Shown: in pieces, positions 51,001 through 63,693 of the stretch | Layout of the letters: each line of letters opens with the position of its first letter | Numbering within the stretch: the first letter of the stretch is position 1 | NCBI RefSeq assembly: GCF_001039355.2 | Contig: NW_019774725.1 | Coordinates: 209,336-273,335 of the forward strand | DNA length: 64,000 nt | Source: Lingula anatina | Lineage: Eukaryota > Brachiopoda > Lingulata > Lingulida > Lingulidae | Direction: 5' to 3' | Made by a program: the position numbers and the translations under genes | The notes under the pieces: model-generated | What the model was told of the DNA's origin: nothing | Seen by the model: only the letters and a program-made list of their open reading frames with translations | Database searches by the model: none

Positions 51001-54000
51001 ATCCTCCACCCACCATTCTCCAGCTGCTAGCTTCCTATGTACATTCACACTGGCAAGGAGACATTCAGAACTCCATTGTTAATCAAGTCTTAAGCACTGC
51101 TTGATTTCCTATTGCAACTGGTGAGCAGAAGATGAATACAACTCCCAATTCCAGGTCGAGTGTGTATTATTTCTTAAGCTGATTTAATCTGAGAAAAACA
51201 AAACCACCACCACCTTCTTGACAAAGGCACTCGATTATGACACACGTTGAGTCAAAAAGTTTCTCACCTTCTCTGCCTCTTTCTCTTGTTGAGCCTTTGT
51301 CTTAATTCTGTTTGAGGTTCTTCGTGGAGCCAACTCAAGAAGTTTCTTACGCATTTCACGTTCCTGAATAAAGAGAAAGTGTATTTATGCAAATGGACAA
51401 ACATACAAATTTTAGGAATATCATTTGAAGTCATCAGTCATGAATTTGATTAAAATAAGAAAACAAATTACAGTTTTGATATCATATCAGAAAACATTAA
51501 AGTTATTGAGAAATTGAGAAGGTTATGGTATGGAATTTATTATTATTTTTTTTTTAATCCATGATCAAATATATAAGTTGGCAGTTAACTACACACACAT
51601 TTACTGTGCAGAGTCCTGCTTCTTGGCAGGTAACAAGCTTTCACCCATTACATATACTATTAATAGATAGAGAGCAGACAAGGACTCGTGCTTTTTAAGC
51701 ACACTGCTGGCTGCCCAGAGCTCTGTTCCACTTTGACAGTTATGGATCTCAGAGGTGAAAAACCAAACCATTTCTGCATCATAAATGCTCCGATTTTGTT
51801 TGAAAAAAATGGACACACCTGGCTGATACCTATCATTGTAGAGGCATAAGTCTATGGCTATTAAATGAACTTGTTAGGAATATTGAAGCAGGGAAGCTAA
51901 TGTTTTTGCACTGATCAGTTGCTATTAAAATGTGATGTATTCATATTACCAAAGTTAATCGACTATTTATTTAGATCCGAGTCTACCAGGTTTTACATTT
52001 TTTGACTGTGCAAGTCTGCAAGATGTCACCACCTTTCAAGTAGGCATAAACAACTGATTCACACGTTTTATAACATTTTGCTTAAACATTTCTGCTAGAT
52101 TTTAAAATGAAAATTACCCTGAGACACATAAAGGAGGTTATGTTCATATACAACAAATGAACATTCAGAAGCCAAAAACATGTGTCAGCACTTAATCTCA
52201 GTTTGGTGTGCGACACAAGAAGTCTCCTAGTGTTGAACCAGACGAAAAACATCAAAGGTCAGACACAAATACAACGCAAAAACATGGGTGTTGATATCAC
52301 ACCTAAAGAGAGGAGTAATTCTGTACTACGAAACTGGCTCAGGACCAGAATTTTGGTCCTCCCATCAGACACACGTCTGCCACGCGTCCCTGCTTTGAAG
52401 GCTCATAAGGTGCCCATTTACCTCAATAAAAGTGCGCATAAGAGTGCTTGCGGTTTTTTCAGGCTACCTTTTAAATCACCTGGTGTACCCTGGCTGCATA
52501 CTGTTGCTCAGTATGCAAATTTGCAAACAGGTGGATGTTCAAGGGATAAAAATATACTGCGCAAAAAAGTAATTAAAGGCCACAATTGCTGAACATCTGC
52601 ATACTAGTGGGCCTTTTTTGACTCCAAAATCTAAACTGAATGAGATATATTGTGAAAAAAATAAATGTAAATAAAAAGCAAGAATAGGTGAACATCTGCA
52701 TGGTGCCTTTAGTTCTGGTCCTGATTTAAGTGCTGCAGGTTTTTCCACAATAGAACAAAAATTTCAAATCAATATTTCAAAAATACATTTTGTAATGTTC
52801 AATCAACATGCCTGTGTAACTTCTGCAGGACAGCTGGCTACCCAAGGCAAGGTCAAGACCATATGACTAAAGGCAATTTTGAACTCACTTCACAGTAGCT
52901 GTTTGTAATAACCCCCCTTTGGCTTCAGGACTTTCTATCAATATTTACCATTGTATCACATAGACTAAAGTGGGAGGAACAACAACACCTTCACCAGTGT
53001 TGTGTTGATTGTATATGTGTAGGGTAAACAAACACCTCACAATTGATTCCTAAATTACTTTTCATTAAAAGGCCAAAACTACTAAATCTGGTTGTTGAAT
53101 GTTATGCTGTTCTCCTTTCATCTTTCTACATATCAAATCTATTGACATGGGTGTGGTCCATTGTCTTCACACAGATTTTCTATTTGTCTTAATTATTAAA
53201 AATATGAAACTTTACCTGCCTTTTTTCTTTATTAATAGACAGTGAACCTTAACCTACAAACCAATAGTACATTGTAATGTTTCTTGAAAAAGAAAATTAA
53301 CTGTTGATTCAATGAAATCTACTACAATTTTAAAATTCACTATGATAAAAAAATTCATCAAGTCCACAACACAAAGTTTTAAAATGAATCAGGACAACAC
53401 AATAACCAGGCATAGTGATGAAAAGAAATTTGTCCGGAAATTCAACAAGTCCTGTTACATACAACACTAAGACATCATTGTGTGCCACAAATGTACAGTG
53501 CAGAATTGTTTTCATGGCTTATTAGAATCCAAAAGGCTGATATCAGTGGACCAACAGTAACGGGACACCCTTCATACTGGAGCCAGCCAGAGCGGGTTTC
53601 TGAACCCAAGGAACCTTTCAGTCTGCAGTGTCACCATTTAAACTGTAACCTTTATTAGAGAATATTCAGCCCCAGTGAGCAGTGACAAAGGACTCCTTTT
53701 ATGCTGGGGCAGATCAAACGGCTCACCTCTGCAGATGTGATTTGTTCGGGGTTAAATCCAAGTTAAACAGAAACATTGCTTATCAGGCCCTACATCTAAA
53801 TTAACCATGAGATGTTATGTAAAAGACAGCAAAAGATGGCAGTGTGGTGCTAAATGAAACGGGGGCGGTTTGTTCTTGGGTCTTTTTCTATTCTAGTCTG
53901 GTTTTGTCGAAAGCGCCCAGTCTGTATTCCAGATTAGTCCTCACTGACTCACTTCAGTCCCGCCTGCGTAAATTTTAAGGGCTCACTGTAGGTTACATTA

Positions 54001-57000
54001 GGCATGTGCAACTTTGTTCCTATCTCTCACAATACATGAAATTATGAGAAAACAATACATTTCTTGGGTGTGGCTAGCACGAGGTGTATCCATTTTCAAA
54101 AGTAGACTAAGATACTTGACGCGATTTGTGGAAGAACTGCAAAACATAATAATTATGAAGATGTGCACAAACACTGCCTGACACTGATATGGGTCTATAA
54201 CCAGGTACACTGAAGCAGTTACCCAACACAATTCTCATTTTTTCCTTTTCTTTTTGCTCAAAATCTTAACTTTATTTTTGTGCTCAATAAATTATTATTA
54301 ACAATTATCTGCTCATTTAAACAATCATTCAAAGATACAGCTGAAGTTAATATTGTTTCATTTTGAAACAAGAAGCACCTTGAATGTGAGCCTGAATATA
54401 CATAAAGGCATTTTCCATGTCTAAAATGAAAAGGGCTATTCTGATGTTACTCAAATAGTTTCATAGCATTGACATCCAATCTCCCAGAGGTTTATTTCTG
54501 AATTCCGCCACATTAAAATTTCAGTAATTTGCCCTTATTCAGTTCACTGCAGTAATGGCTTGTCATCCCAGCTTAAAGTATCAGAGCATCTGTGGATTGG
54601 GACATTTTTGTCTGCAATGTACTAGTAATGAGGTATATTAAATTGTCGGTATCTCACATCATCCGATACGATTACAGTGGTCGCCGGTTCTATTATCCTG
54701 ATGAACATCCATGTGGCTGACAAAGTAAGTCTATATATAAATTTAAGAAGTAGACAAGCATAAACAGAACATTATCCTACTTTCCTTAATAGCCAACAGG
54801 AATGAGCAGAGAGAAAGGAGTGAACAAATGGGTTCTATGGGGTAATAAAGTGTGAGTGATATTTTTCCCATCTCAAATTACCTGTAAGTAAGATATCTTC
54901 TCATAAAGCATTCCTCTCCCCCTCAATTAGGCTATTATGTCTGTGTCTGTCTGCCCTAGGATTACCACCCCGAAGGGCCTGATATCAGCCTCCTCCCCCT
55001 CCCCCAACCTTCATTACATATTATTAAACAGAGAAGATAATGGATGAAAGGAGAAGCTAGTTCTGTGGGTTTTACTGTAGTCTGAGGCAAATCCCAAGAA
55101 TGAAGGACAGGATGACACACCATCAGATAAAATATTATCAAGCTATGCTTTCCTCTATTTCTGATACCTAGTTGCCATTTCCTTTACTATGGTACTAAAT
55201 TCCTGACAATGAATAAATTTCATGGATATGACTGTTTGCACTGAGTACAGGTATATAAGTGCATCATATTCTTGTTGAATCTGTTAATAATAATAATAAA
55301 AAATCCAAAGAACAACAACAACCAGGAAACACTGCTCTATTCTGTGTAGTTTTTAAGAATGAGTGTCACTGTCCTTACATATTTCATACCAGTTTTTATT
55401 TTTACAGGCCAAAAACTCAAAGCTGATATTACCATAATATACTTGCAATTTCAAAATGCATGCACTTCATCAACGTTAACAATCACCAAGACATGAAAAT
55501 ATCCATTCCAGTAAAACAAGGCTTTAACATGCCATATAAAATATACACATTATGAAATTTACTCCTTATATCTTTAAAGCTATTGAAATCAGATGTACAA
55601 TGCTGTTAAAACATAGCTTTAAGCATTACATATTTAGGTCATCTTGTATTTTTAATCATTTTTTTTTCATTTTGTTTTATTCTTTCTTCATTTTTTGGTG
55701 GGAGAGGAATGGGCAAGACTCTTGATTTAAAATCCACATGCTAAGAAGCCAAATGTTGACAAACAGAACAATTGGTTGTATTTGTCTTGTCAGTTGGCTA
55801 GACACCGCTTGCCTGCACCACACCCTCCCATTACAAGGGACAATTAACACTTGCTTGCCACCCGACAACAGGTGTGCATGGCTTCTTCACATCATTCGTG
55901 TATTTGAAGAGATGGTTATCTGGAACCGCAGCCCCACATCATGGGCATCTTCACACTTGCCTGCTTCACACTTGCGTCACAATACAGTTGCCTTACACAG
56001 TCATCAGAGCAACATCCAGTTGAAGAGGTACGCATTATCAAGATTAATTACATATTTTGGCCATGGCCATGGGTAGTAAAAGGGCATCAAGTGGACTGCA
56101 CTGTTACTGAAGGCGGGATTTCATTCACACTTCTACAAGCACACAAGTAACCAAAGGTGTCAATCATGGCCAGGCCACCAATCACAGGTGAGCTCAGGTG
56201 ACAACCACACCCCCCAGCCTTGTGCCGGTGTCCAGTAGCACTAAGCTTATCTTTGTTGCTATTATGTGATTTATACTTAATGCAGAGCACCCCACATTTA
56301 GCAGTTATTCCTTTATTCAAGATCTTGTGAACCACTACTGTACTGCCACCACATTGTACATGGAGGATACATCAAAGCATTGCAGGTAGAGCGTGGAATG
56401 TGGAAACATCATAATACTACAGGTCTGCGACAGAGAGGAACACTACAGCATGAATCTATGTAAATATAGTCTGAACTTCTACCTGGTGGTACTGGCAGCT
56501 TTTCTGAGCATGCATACCCCAGCTATGACGCAGGCAAAGAAGAGGAGGATGAAGACTGGTGAACACTGTGGTCGCCAGCGCCACTTCTGGCACAGGGTCA
56601 ACACGTGTATGGTTGGGTTCAGAGACTTGCTGGACGAGTATCATGTCCAACAGAAACAGGAGCCTTCCATGATAGACATGCTGGTCATGGCTTTGGGACT
56701 CAAGAAACTGTGCAGGTAAGAAATGAACAGAGATTCACTGTGAATAGGTTGGGGAAAGAGGTGGCCAATGATACATTTCTGAACATAGCATTTATTTCCT
56801 TTATTATAAGTGCCTTGTTAAGTTCTGGGTTACAATTGCCAAAAATGCAAAATTATATTTCCAACATTTTGGCTATAAAAATTAAAATCTCTTTCAGTCC
56901 AAAAGCCAACATTTCACCTATTCTTCTAAAAAAATGCAAATGTACATTTTTTCCTCTGCATAGTTCTAAAGACAGTAAAATTGCAGTGCAGCTGCATGAA

Positions 57001-60000
57001 AATCTCCCTCAGACAATCCTGCCTAGGTAACATGAAGACACAAATAAATGTTCAGGCCTCATCCCAGCACGAGCCTGTGGTTAGAATTTCCCTTCACTGC
57101 ATTCACTCACACAAGTGAAATATTACATGTCATTCAGGTCAGAATATCATTGCTGTTTTATCCCTGTCCCATAAATGGGAGGTCAAATGTGTGGGGTTAA
57201 ACATGCTCTTTAAATTCAAGTTTTCAATAGGTCTTTTCAGAAATGAGACATTGAATAGCTCCAAAAGGCAGATGTTCAGAGGTAGTAAACCTCTGAATGA
57301 CACAGACTGACCTTGGCACCTCATTCGTTTTTTTTTTACAACGACTCGCATAGAAACAATTCACTTGGAAAGTTTGAAATGAATTTGCAGTTATTCTTTT
57401 AAGACCCCCTATTTAGGGGTCCATTGTTATTCACCGTCAGATTCAATTCTGAATCATTTTTACTATCATACACACATAAATATAGTAAGAATGTCTACCC
57501 ACAGCTTTCTTTGTCAATGGCAGGCTATAAAAATATCAAAAAGAATGGAGGTTATCATTTAGAATTATTCAAGAAGTTCACAAATATATGCCATAAAATC
57601 TAGATCAGAAACATTTTTGCATGGCTTAAAGCCCCTATCAGGGTAACCTATAAAATGCATTTCCCACTGGGCTATCTTGAGGCCACTACTTAATTCAAGT
57701 CTTTCTTGGAAACTGCACAAGGCAGGTTAAATTCTATAGCAGCAATGAGAAGATTATACATTCCCATGTGTGTTTCAACAAGAGATGGACAGGCTTAAAT
57801 AATTAATTTTCAAAAATCAAATTTTAGTAAGTTTTTTGATTCAACTATTTTGCTAAGCTTTATCTCCATTAATCCTTCTTGGCACTCAAAAATAATTGCA
57901 CTTAAAAATATGAGTTCTAATGAATATGTTCTGTATCATGCAGGGTGGGTCTCAATTTCACCTGGGTATAAATAACACAGCTTAAAATCATCAAAATACT
58001 TTTTAACCAAGTAAAAAATAGCACCTATTGAATAGGAGTTTTTAAACATTTTGTAATCTTGGTGGCTGGTATTGAGTAGAAGGTTGTTAACTTCCTGACT
58101 GTACACATCCAGGAACTGGCTGTGATATATGGCATGATGAACCATTGTGGGGACTGATAAGCACAATCTAGGTCCTATACATCCCCCTTTTATAATTTCT
58201 AGTAGTCATACTCTAAGTGGTGTTCATCCTTCCTCTTGTTATCATTATCAGATTTCTATTTCATTCCATTACTGCATGTAGATGGGGAGGGTTATATCTC
58301 GCATCTCTTTGAAATGTCACCTTTATCAGAGGAAGTAATTTCTTGCACTACCTGTACTGATATGTAAACTGTATATATGTATGGTATCAGGTCATTCGTC
58401 ACCTGTCTTAGAGATAATATGATCTCTATCAATCTTTATCAGTTCTTTTGCTTCCTGTATTTGGAGTATCTATGGTTGATGCCAACAGTAACCAGTAATG
58501 AGTCAGTTGTAAATGCAGTTTTTCAGAAAGAAAGAAAAAGAAATTAAACAATTACTAGTACTCAATAGTAATATTCTGCAGTTTCTCATTTAATTCAAAC
58601 AAAAATAAATCAAATTTTTATGTTTTATAGTTATTTCTGAAAATATTATCTGAAAACAATAATTTTGGAAGAAAATGTTATCGTACTTCAGAAAAACAGC
58701 CTGTTTAGTTTGTTATGTGTTTTATCGATTAAAAAATTCCTGCATTGTTCTTATCTAGAATTAATGTCTATTTTATTGCTACAGATAACAATTATAATTA
58801 TTAAAAAAATAAATTTACAAGATCCTTTTTTTGTCTTACACAGTTCATGTTTAAGAGTAAAGGATTTGGTAAAAAAAAAAACAATGTTATACTGATGTTT
58901 CTCAAATGCGAGAAAAATTAGAAGTAAGCATATTCATATTTTTTCTTATTCCTTTGCTTTCAATATATATTTTTCAAATTAAAATTCTAATCAATATCAA
59001 TTGACACTCTTCCAGGGGCTATGAAGAAATGCTGATGTGCCTCCACGTAGTCCTGTCCAAATGCAGCGTGGCAAACAACAAGCACATGAAGAAACTCCAG
59101 AGACAACTTATGCCCCTCAGAGGACGTATGGATGCATTCTGCAACCCACGGCGCATTGAACAACTTCAGGATAATCTCTTTAACAGGCTCAAGACACGCA
59201 ACTCCACAGAAGTGAGGGAGGTTTATGCTAAAGTAGAGGGTACTTCTGGTAATAAGAATGACGATACCCAAAATAATGGTGTGAGGAGACCCAAAGTGAC
59301 TACTCAAACCACCACTACCAGTACTACTCCTGCTTCAGTGATAATCTACCCCTCGCAGGAATCTCATCCTGATCATAAACAACAGCTGAGACAGTTTGTG
59401 CTTCACCTGCCTGGAAAGGCTGCAACAGAGAAGGATGCCCCTGTAGATGGCAATACCCAGGGACAATGGGCAGTACTGAACACAATAAGAAATACTGTAC
59501 AAGCACTAGACACAACTACTGCCTATCCAACAGGACAAGTCTCGAACAAAATGGGAACAAATGGTGAAACAGACACGACATCTTTTGTAAATACAAGCAG
59601 TGCTGGGAATGATACACGTAGCAACAGTAAGGGATTAAACACTGCAACTGGTATTAATACATACAATAATAAAAATTCAACAGAGGAAAGTGACTTATTA
59701 AGCACTGTTTCATCTGAGCCAAAGACTCTCTCAAGTACAGAGACTGAAACAGACAAGGTATCTGCTACTATGCAAAATAATAATGCACTGGAGGATTCTG
59801 AGATCCACCATAATAAAGCTGCTGGACACAGCTATTCACTGACATATCTTTCATTATATTCCACACTGATAGTGACAGTTTCATTAATACAGACAATGCC
59901 CCCTCTGTAGTACTGCAGCTTATGTTATACTTGTATTATATGTTAATAAATCTTTTCAAGAAAAGTAAATCATGTTCTTTAAAATTTAACAGATAATGCA

Positions 60001-60220
60001 GAGTGCATCCATTTCAAGGCACATTAACAGCATCAGAAACCCCAATGGTTTTGTCTCGCCTGAGGGCCACGGTTATTTCACACCTAAAGGATTTTACCTC
60101 AGTGGATGTGGTAATGTTTCCCGTGTGGATATAAACATGGGCAATTCCATTTTATGTTTTAGCCAAACTTAAAAATCAAGTGGTTTTGATCACACTGACA
60201 TATTTTTATTGTGTGTGTGT

Positions 60221-60300
<80 letters not shown>

Positions 60301-63300
60301 CTGAGTACTCACAACACTCACATACTAAAACACCATTAATTACTGTTACTACATTACACACACATTCCCATGAACCCCAAACCATTAACTAACTTTTTAA
60401 TATGCTCAAACAGATCGCCTAGAACCCATCTACATACAATGCAATTGATGACCCGAGAGAAGTAGCCACAAGCCACTCTCAGTCTACCTTCAGGCTTCAT
60501 AACATAAACAATGGCAGTAGACAGTAGTTCATCATGTATTCTATTGCTCTCACAGTGTCTGGATTCCTGGATGCCATATACTAATGTTAGGATTGCACAC
60601 CTATGCCACTATCAGAGCATAGTAATTCAACAAATCAAAAAATTACTGGGGAAATAACTTGATGAGGTACCCCATAAATGAAACATTTTTATAAGCTGAC
60701 AGAAAAAAGGGGACACCCAAAATTTATGTACACTAAAAAGCAGTAAAGGAGGGATCCATAATTTATCCAAAAATTAAAGGATATGTATGAATACTATTAT
60801 AATATTTCTAACCCCGAATCCGTAAAAAAAAGTGTGATGGTTGAAAAACAATAAAAGTACTGTTTTTGAGGATATTTCTCAAATTTTAATAATATTCACC
60901 TTTGCCTCAATCATTTTTGGTATTTCTGGAACAAAATCTTCCACCAGTGTCTTGTATAACTCTCTTTCACATTTCACCTTGCTGCCTTTGAATGTATTTG
61001 CCAGTTGTTCCCACTCCTCTGTAGTCTGACAGATCAGATGCCACAGTTTGGGGGGTGGGGGTGGGGGTTCAGAGGGGGTACCCTCTTCCTCAGCCTCACT
61101 CTCTTCATCACTACAATAAGTCAATGTTAAATTATAAATCATAATTGTAATAATCACAATCCAAATTTAAGGGATATTTATAATGTTACTTAAAGCTATA
61201 GCCAGTTTTTGATAACATGTAAATGCCATTCTGGAAAAATCAAGTTTGACATTTTGCTTTTCAAGTGATAAAGTATACCTATTAAAACTGGCTTGCCGTT
61301 CACATAAAATACGTCTTACATGATCATATGCTGTTAAGAAATGAAGTTGTGCAACTGACTCAAACAGATTACCTTGACTGATCTGTCTTTTTTGAAGGCC
61401 TCCCCCTTTTTTTGTCTGCTTTGCCTTTTCCTTTTTTTGATTTGTCTTTCCTTTTCTTGCCTTTATCTTTCTTTTTCTTTTTATCTTTCTTTTTATCTTT
61501 ACCCCTGCAAAAAGTTAGTGACGAAGATGATGATCAACAAGTTTTACACTGTGGTAGAGGAGATTCCTTCACAATGCGATAGTTGGGTTGAACACAACTT
61601 GCTCAATTGCTACAATCTGTATAGCAAATTGGATCAGTTCAATTCAGTTATATAGCAAGTAGATCAAAATTAACCCCAACTACACTTTTAGCATAACATT
61701 AAAAAAAAACCTGATCCAAACCTTACATAAAACAAATAGGGTTTGACATAAACAAGATTCCTACTAGCATTCATTACAGCTCATTTTTTCAAAACAAGTC
61801 CTTTAATATGTTTAAATGAATACACCATACTTTTTCTTTTTGTTTTCTTTCTTCTTTTCCACTGGTGGAGGAGGTTCAGGGTCCTCTTTATATAAACGTG
61901 TTCCATAGAAATACCAATAGGTAGCTCCCAGTGCATCTATACCCATAGGTTCCAGACGTAAACTGTCTGCTTCAAGATCCTAGGAGGAAATAAATACAAG
62001 ATGGTGGAAATTGTAAAGCTGTATAACTAATACCTGGATCTATCAAAATTGAAATTCATTCAGATATCAAAATTTCATAGTTTACATCATCCATTTGTAA
62101 GTGAATTTTAATTTGAAGATTTCTTAATGTGATTATGCATGCACATAAAAAAATTCTGTGCAAAGTTAAATAATGAAAGTTGCGTCTTTTTTTCCTAAGT
62201 ACCAACCTTAAGTTTGTCAGCTACATCTTCAGCATCTAGTCTAAAATCACAAACGGCCTGTAGAATCTCAACCTTGGATGTCAAACAAATATCTTTGAAA
62301 GACATATCTTCTAAAAGGCTGGGTCTTCCCGTCTCCACGGACCACCTATGCTTCATCACATCTTGTAAGTATTGTTCATAATTTGTTTCACTGGAAAGAA
62401 AGTCAAAATTGTGAGCAGAGGTGACACTTTAAATACCATTTTCCAAAAAGTCTCTAAGGTGTTAATGACAGGTGTTTAAGTGGGAGAATGGAAATAATAT
62501 CAATAACAGATCCTGGTTGAATAACAAAAGTATGCAACACCTATTTTAGCAATGAAAAATTGAGTTAAATATATATTCGAATCAGGGTGAGTGATTAAAA
62601 ATATGGGTGCACTTAGGGGGGTGGGGGCAAGTTTCTCATAAGCAAGAATCTACCAGCTGAATTTGTCGTGCTCTGCCTGCCCTCAACTCAATTTAAATTT
62701 AATTGATCCTTAATATAACTCCATGAACTCTCTCTCTCTCTTTATACATATATATATATTATACAGTTTGTTTTCCATCTTAAGGTGACCTTTAACTGTT
62801 TAAAATCAATTCTAATTATTTAGAAATGATTAAAGCTGAAATGACTCATTTGCTAATGAGATTAGTCTCATTTCTGGTTCAAGTAAGTTATATTACATCA
62901 GTTCCAAACCATGTTTTTGAGAAAGAATTGTGTTGTAGTTTATTACCTCATTAAACAGAGAGCATTGGTGTACTTGGATCAACCAAACTCTGAGGGGACT
63001 CTTGCTTAACACAATCAGCTTAATGGAATGACACACCTTGGAGGCTCCTCTCTTTTCCAATGTACTTGTATAATCACCAGCTTTTTCTGCATTTTACTTA
63101 ACACCAGAAGGTGTATCATTTTGTTAAGCTGACTGCAGTCAGCGAGAGTCCCAGAGTCTCTTAGATATTGAATCAGCTTTTCTACGTACATGCCAATGGA
63201 AAGTTAAATAAGGCATCAGCAAATGTGTAAAGTTTTCAAGAATTTTTATATTAATTGATAACATTGACACAATTTGTACAAACAATACAGTATCAAACAT

Positions 63301-63426
63301 TTAACCACTTGGTACTCACTCTATGTCATTTCTGTTGTAGCACCCCTTGAGTAGACGACATATGAGATCTATAAGAAAAGGACTGCCCTCTTCACCTCCT
63401 GCACAAATCAACGCTTCTTCAAAATC
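45069..63426 (-). CDS. CECR2: CECR2 chromatin-remodelling bromodomain protein, 16 exons, 5' end outside the window
   Basis: CECR2 is the large regulatory subunit of the CERF remodeller with the ISWI ATPase SNF2L; it acts in the nucleus and binds acetylated lysine. Exons, 5' to 3': 63320-63426, 62207-62390, 61831-61979, 61373-61504, 60900-61110, 51268-51363, 50480-50618, 50052-50157, 49719-49756, 49180-49271, 48379-48505, 47886-48106, 47228-47500, 45644-46993, 45301-45436 and 45069-45091. Phases agree throughout, giving 3384 nt: 1127 residues plus TAG. Order: DDT-like region (from GCYNRNDI through [13 protein letters not shown]), Lys-rich AT-hook, acidic and LICQTTEEW block, charged coiled coil, bromodomain, then a long Gln/Ser/Thr-rich C-terminus. 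The first exon seen starts inside the DDT-like domain in phase 0, so roughly the first 40-50 residues lie beyond 64000. Confidence 0.93.
45301..46993 (-). CDS. CECR2: CECR2 large Gln-rich exon and following exon
   Basis: A single 1350-nt exon encodes 450 residues rich in Gln, Val, Ser and Thr, including [32 protein letters not shown] and [13 protein letters not shown]. The next, 136-nt exon adds [10 protein letters not shown]. No folded domain was recognised; composition suggests a disordered interaction region like the long C-terminus of vertebrate CECR2. The final exon adds ALQRPPN and the stop. Confidence 0.85.
47886..49756 (-). CDS. CECR2: CECR2 bromodomain exons
   Basis: Four exons encode the bromodomain: [27 protein letters not shown] with [28 protein letters not shown] with [11 protein letters not shown], then [17 protein letters not shown]. 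The WPF shelf, the PMD motif and the acetyl-lysine-anchoring Asn in YNG are all present, so acetyl-lysine binding should be retained. Spacing matches human CECR2. Confidence 0.93.
56450..59910 (+). CDS. secreted, probably GPI-anchored six-cysteine protein, 2 exons, 386 aa
   Basis: Not recognised by family. Exon 1 (56450-56715) ends CTGTGCAG|GTAAGA; exon 2 (59016-59910) starts after a CTCTTCCAG acceptor; the join restores an Arg codon. The chosen Met begins a clear signal peptide ([18 protein letters not shown]); an earlier Met at 56393 would spoil it. The mature part has six Cys spaced 12, 34, 8, 7 and 25 residues apart across helix-like sequence; the motif [18 protein letters not shown] recalls DUF19/T20D4.11-like secreted domains, but this is only a resemblance. 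A Ser/Thr/Asn-rich stalk follows with several N-glycosylation sequons, then a hydrophobic C-terminal tail ending QTMPPL, typical of a GPI signal or a single membrane anchor. It lies wholly inside a CECR2 intron on the opposite strand. Confidence 0.85.
59945..59950 (+). terminator. polyadenylation signal of the nested gene
   Basis: AATAAA lies 35 bases past the TAG of the nested gene, giving a very short 3' UTR. Confidence 0.7.
60225..60297 (+). repeat. (GA)n microsatellite
   Basis: About 36 GA units preceded by a short GT run (60211-60222), in the CECR2 intron downstream of the nested gene. Confidence 0.97.
60900..61504 (-). CDS. CECR2: CECR2 AT-hook and acidic/WxxL exons
   Basis: The upstream exon (61373-61504) is almost pure Lys with Gly/Asp and ends with KKRGRPSKK, an AT-hook; vertebrate CECR2 has RRGRPPKRK here. 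The next exon (60900-61110) begins [11 protein letters not shown], runs through a poly-Pro stretch, and gives [15 protein letters not shown] and [13 protein letters not shown], clearly aligned with human CECR2. Confidence 0.92.
61831..63426 (-). CDS. CECR2: CECR2 DDT-like domain exons (partial at 5' end)
   Basis: Exon 63320-63426 gives [19 protein letters not shown]. Exon 62207-62390 gives [13 protein letters not shown] and [18 protein letters not shown]. Exon 61831-61979 gives [10 protein letters not shown] and [14 protein letters not shown]. These follow the human order. The GTTGGT donor after 62207 is weaker than the others. The domain's first helix lies in an exon not in this window. Confidence 0.9.
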
Positions 63427-63475
63427 CTGGAATTCAGTAAAATTAAGAGATAAAACAAAGATATCACACTTAGAC

Positions 63476-63686
63476 CCCATTTCCAGAGATTAGATCGATC
63501 TACTTTAGATCGACCTAACTCCCTGGGGGTTCATGCTAAATAGCTGTCAGCCGAGCGGACATGAAAGTTAATTACCCCCTTACAGCTTGTAGTAGGCGGG
63601 ACGGACATTTAAGCCGGATTATCTGACAGTAATCTAGTGAGACTCCCCGCAGGGATAGATGGATCTAAAAGCTCTGGGAATACAGC
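63476..63686. mobile_element. short foldback MITE with candidate target duplication
   Basis: Left end ttccagagattagatcgatc (63481 on) pairs with right end gatctaaaagctctgggaa (63662-63680). CTTAGAC at 63469-63475 recurs at 63687-63693 and may be a 7-base target duplication. The core is GC-richer than its flanks and non-coding. It sits in the CECR2 intron directly upstream of the first exon seen here. Confidence 0.55.
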
Positions 63687-63693
63687 CTTAGAC

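Larger units (their letters stand above)
51364..60899 (-). other. CECR2 9.5-kb intron hosting an opposite-strand gene
   Basis: The donor GTGAAT follows GAGGCAAAG and the acceptor ATTCAG precedes GAACGTGAA, both in phase 0, so no exon need be missing. It holds the nested gene at 56450-59910, a GA microsatellite at 60225-60297, and a stretch at about 53500-55010 with more G+C and a more complex composition than neighbouring intron DNA. Confidence 0.85.

Noticed and set aside
55738-56076. 112-residue plus-strand frame upstream of the nested gene
   Set aside because: No signal peptide or splice link to the downstream exon was found; it could at most overlap a 5' UTR.
56393-56449. Earlier Met start for the nested secreted gene
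   Set aside because: It would put a charged stretch (CDREEH) before the hydrophobic core and destroy the signal peptide; the Met at 56450 gives a standard one.
51364-60899. Search for a missing CECR2 exon between the LICQTTEEW exon and the [11 protein letters not shown] exon
   Set aside because: Both flanking exons are in phase 0 and the existing sequence accounts for the matching human segment; no further splice-flanked basic exon was seen.
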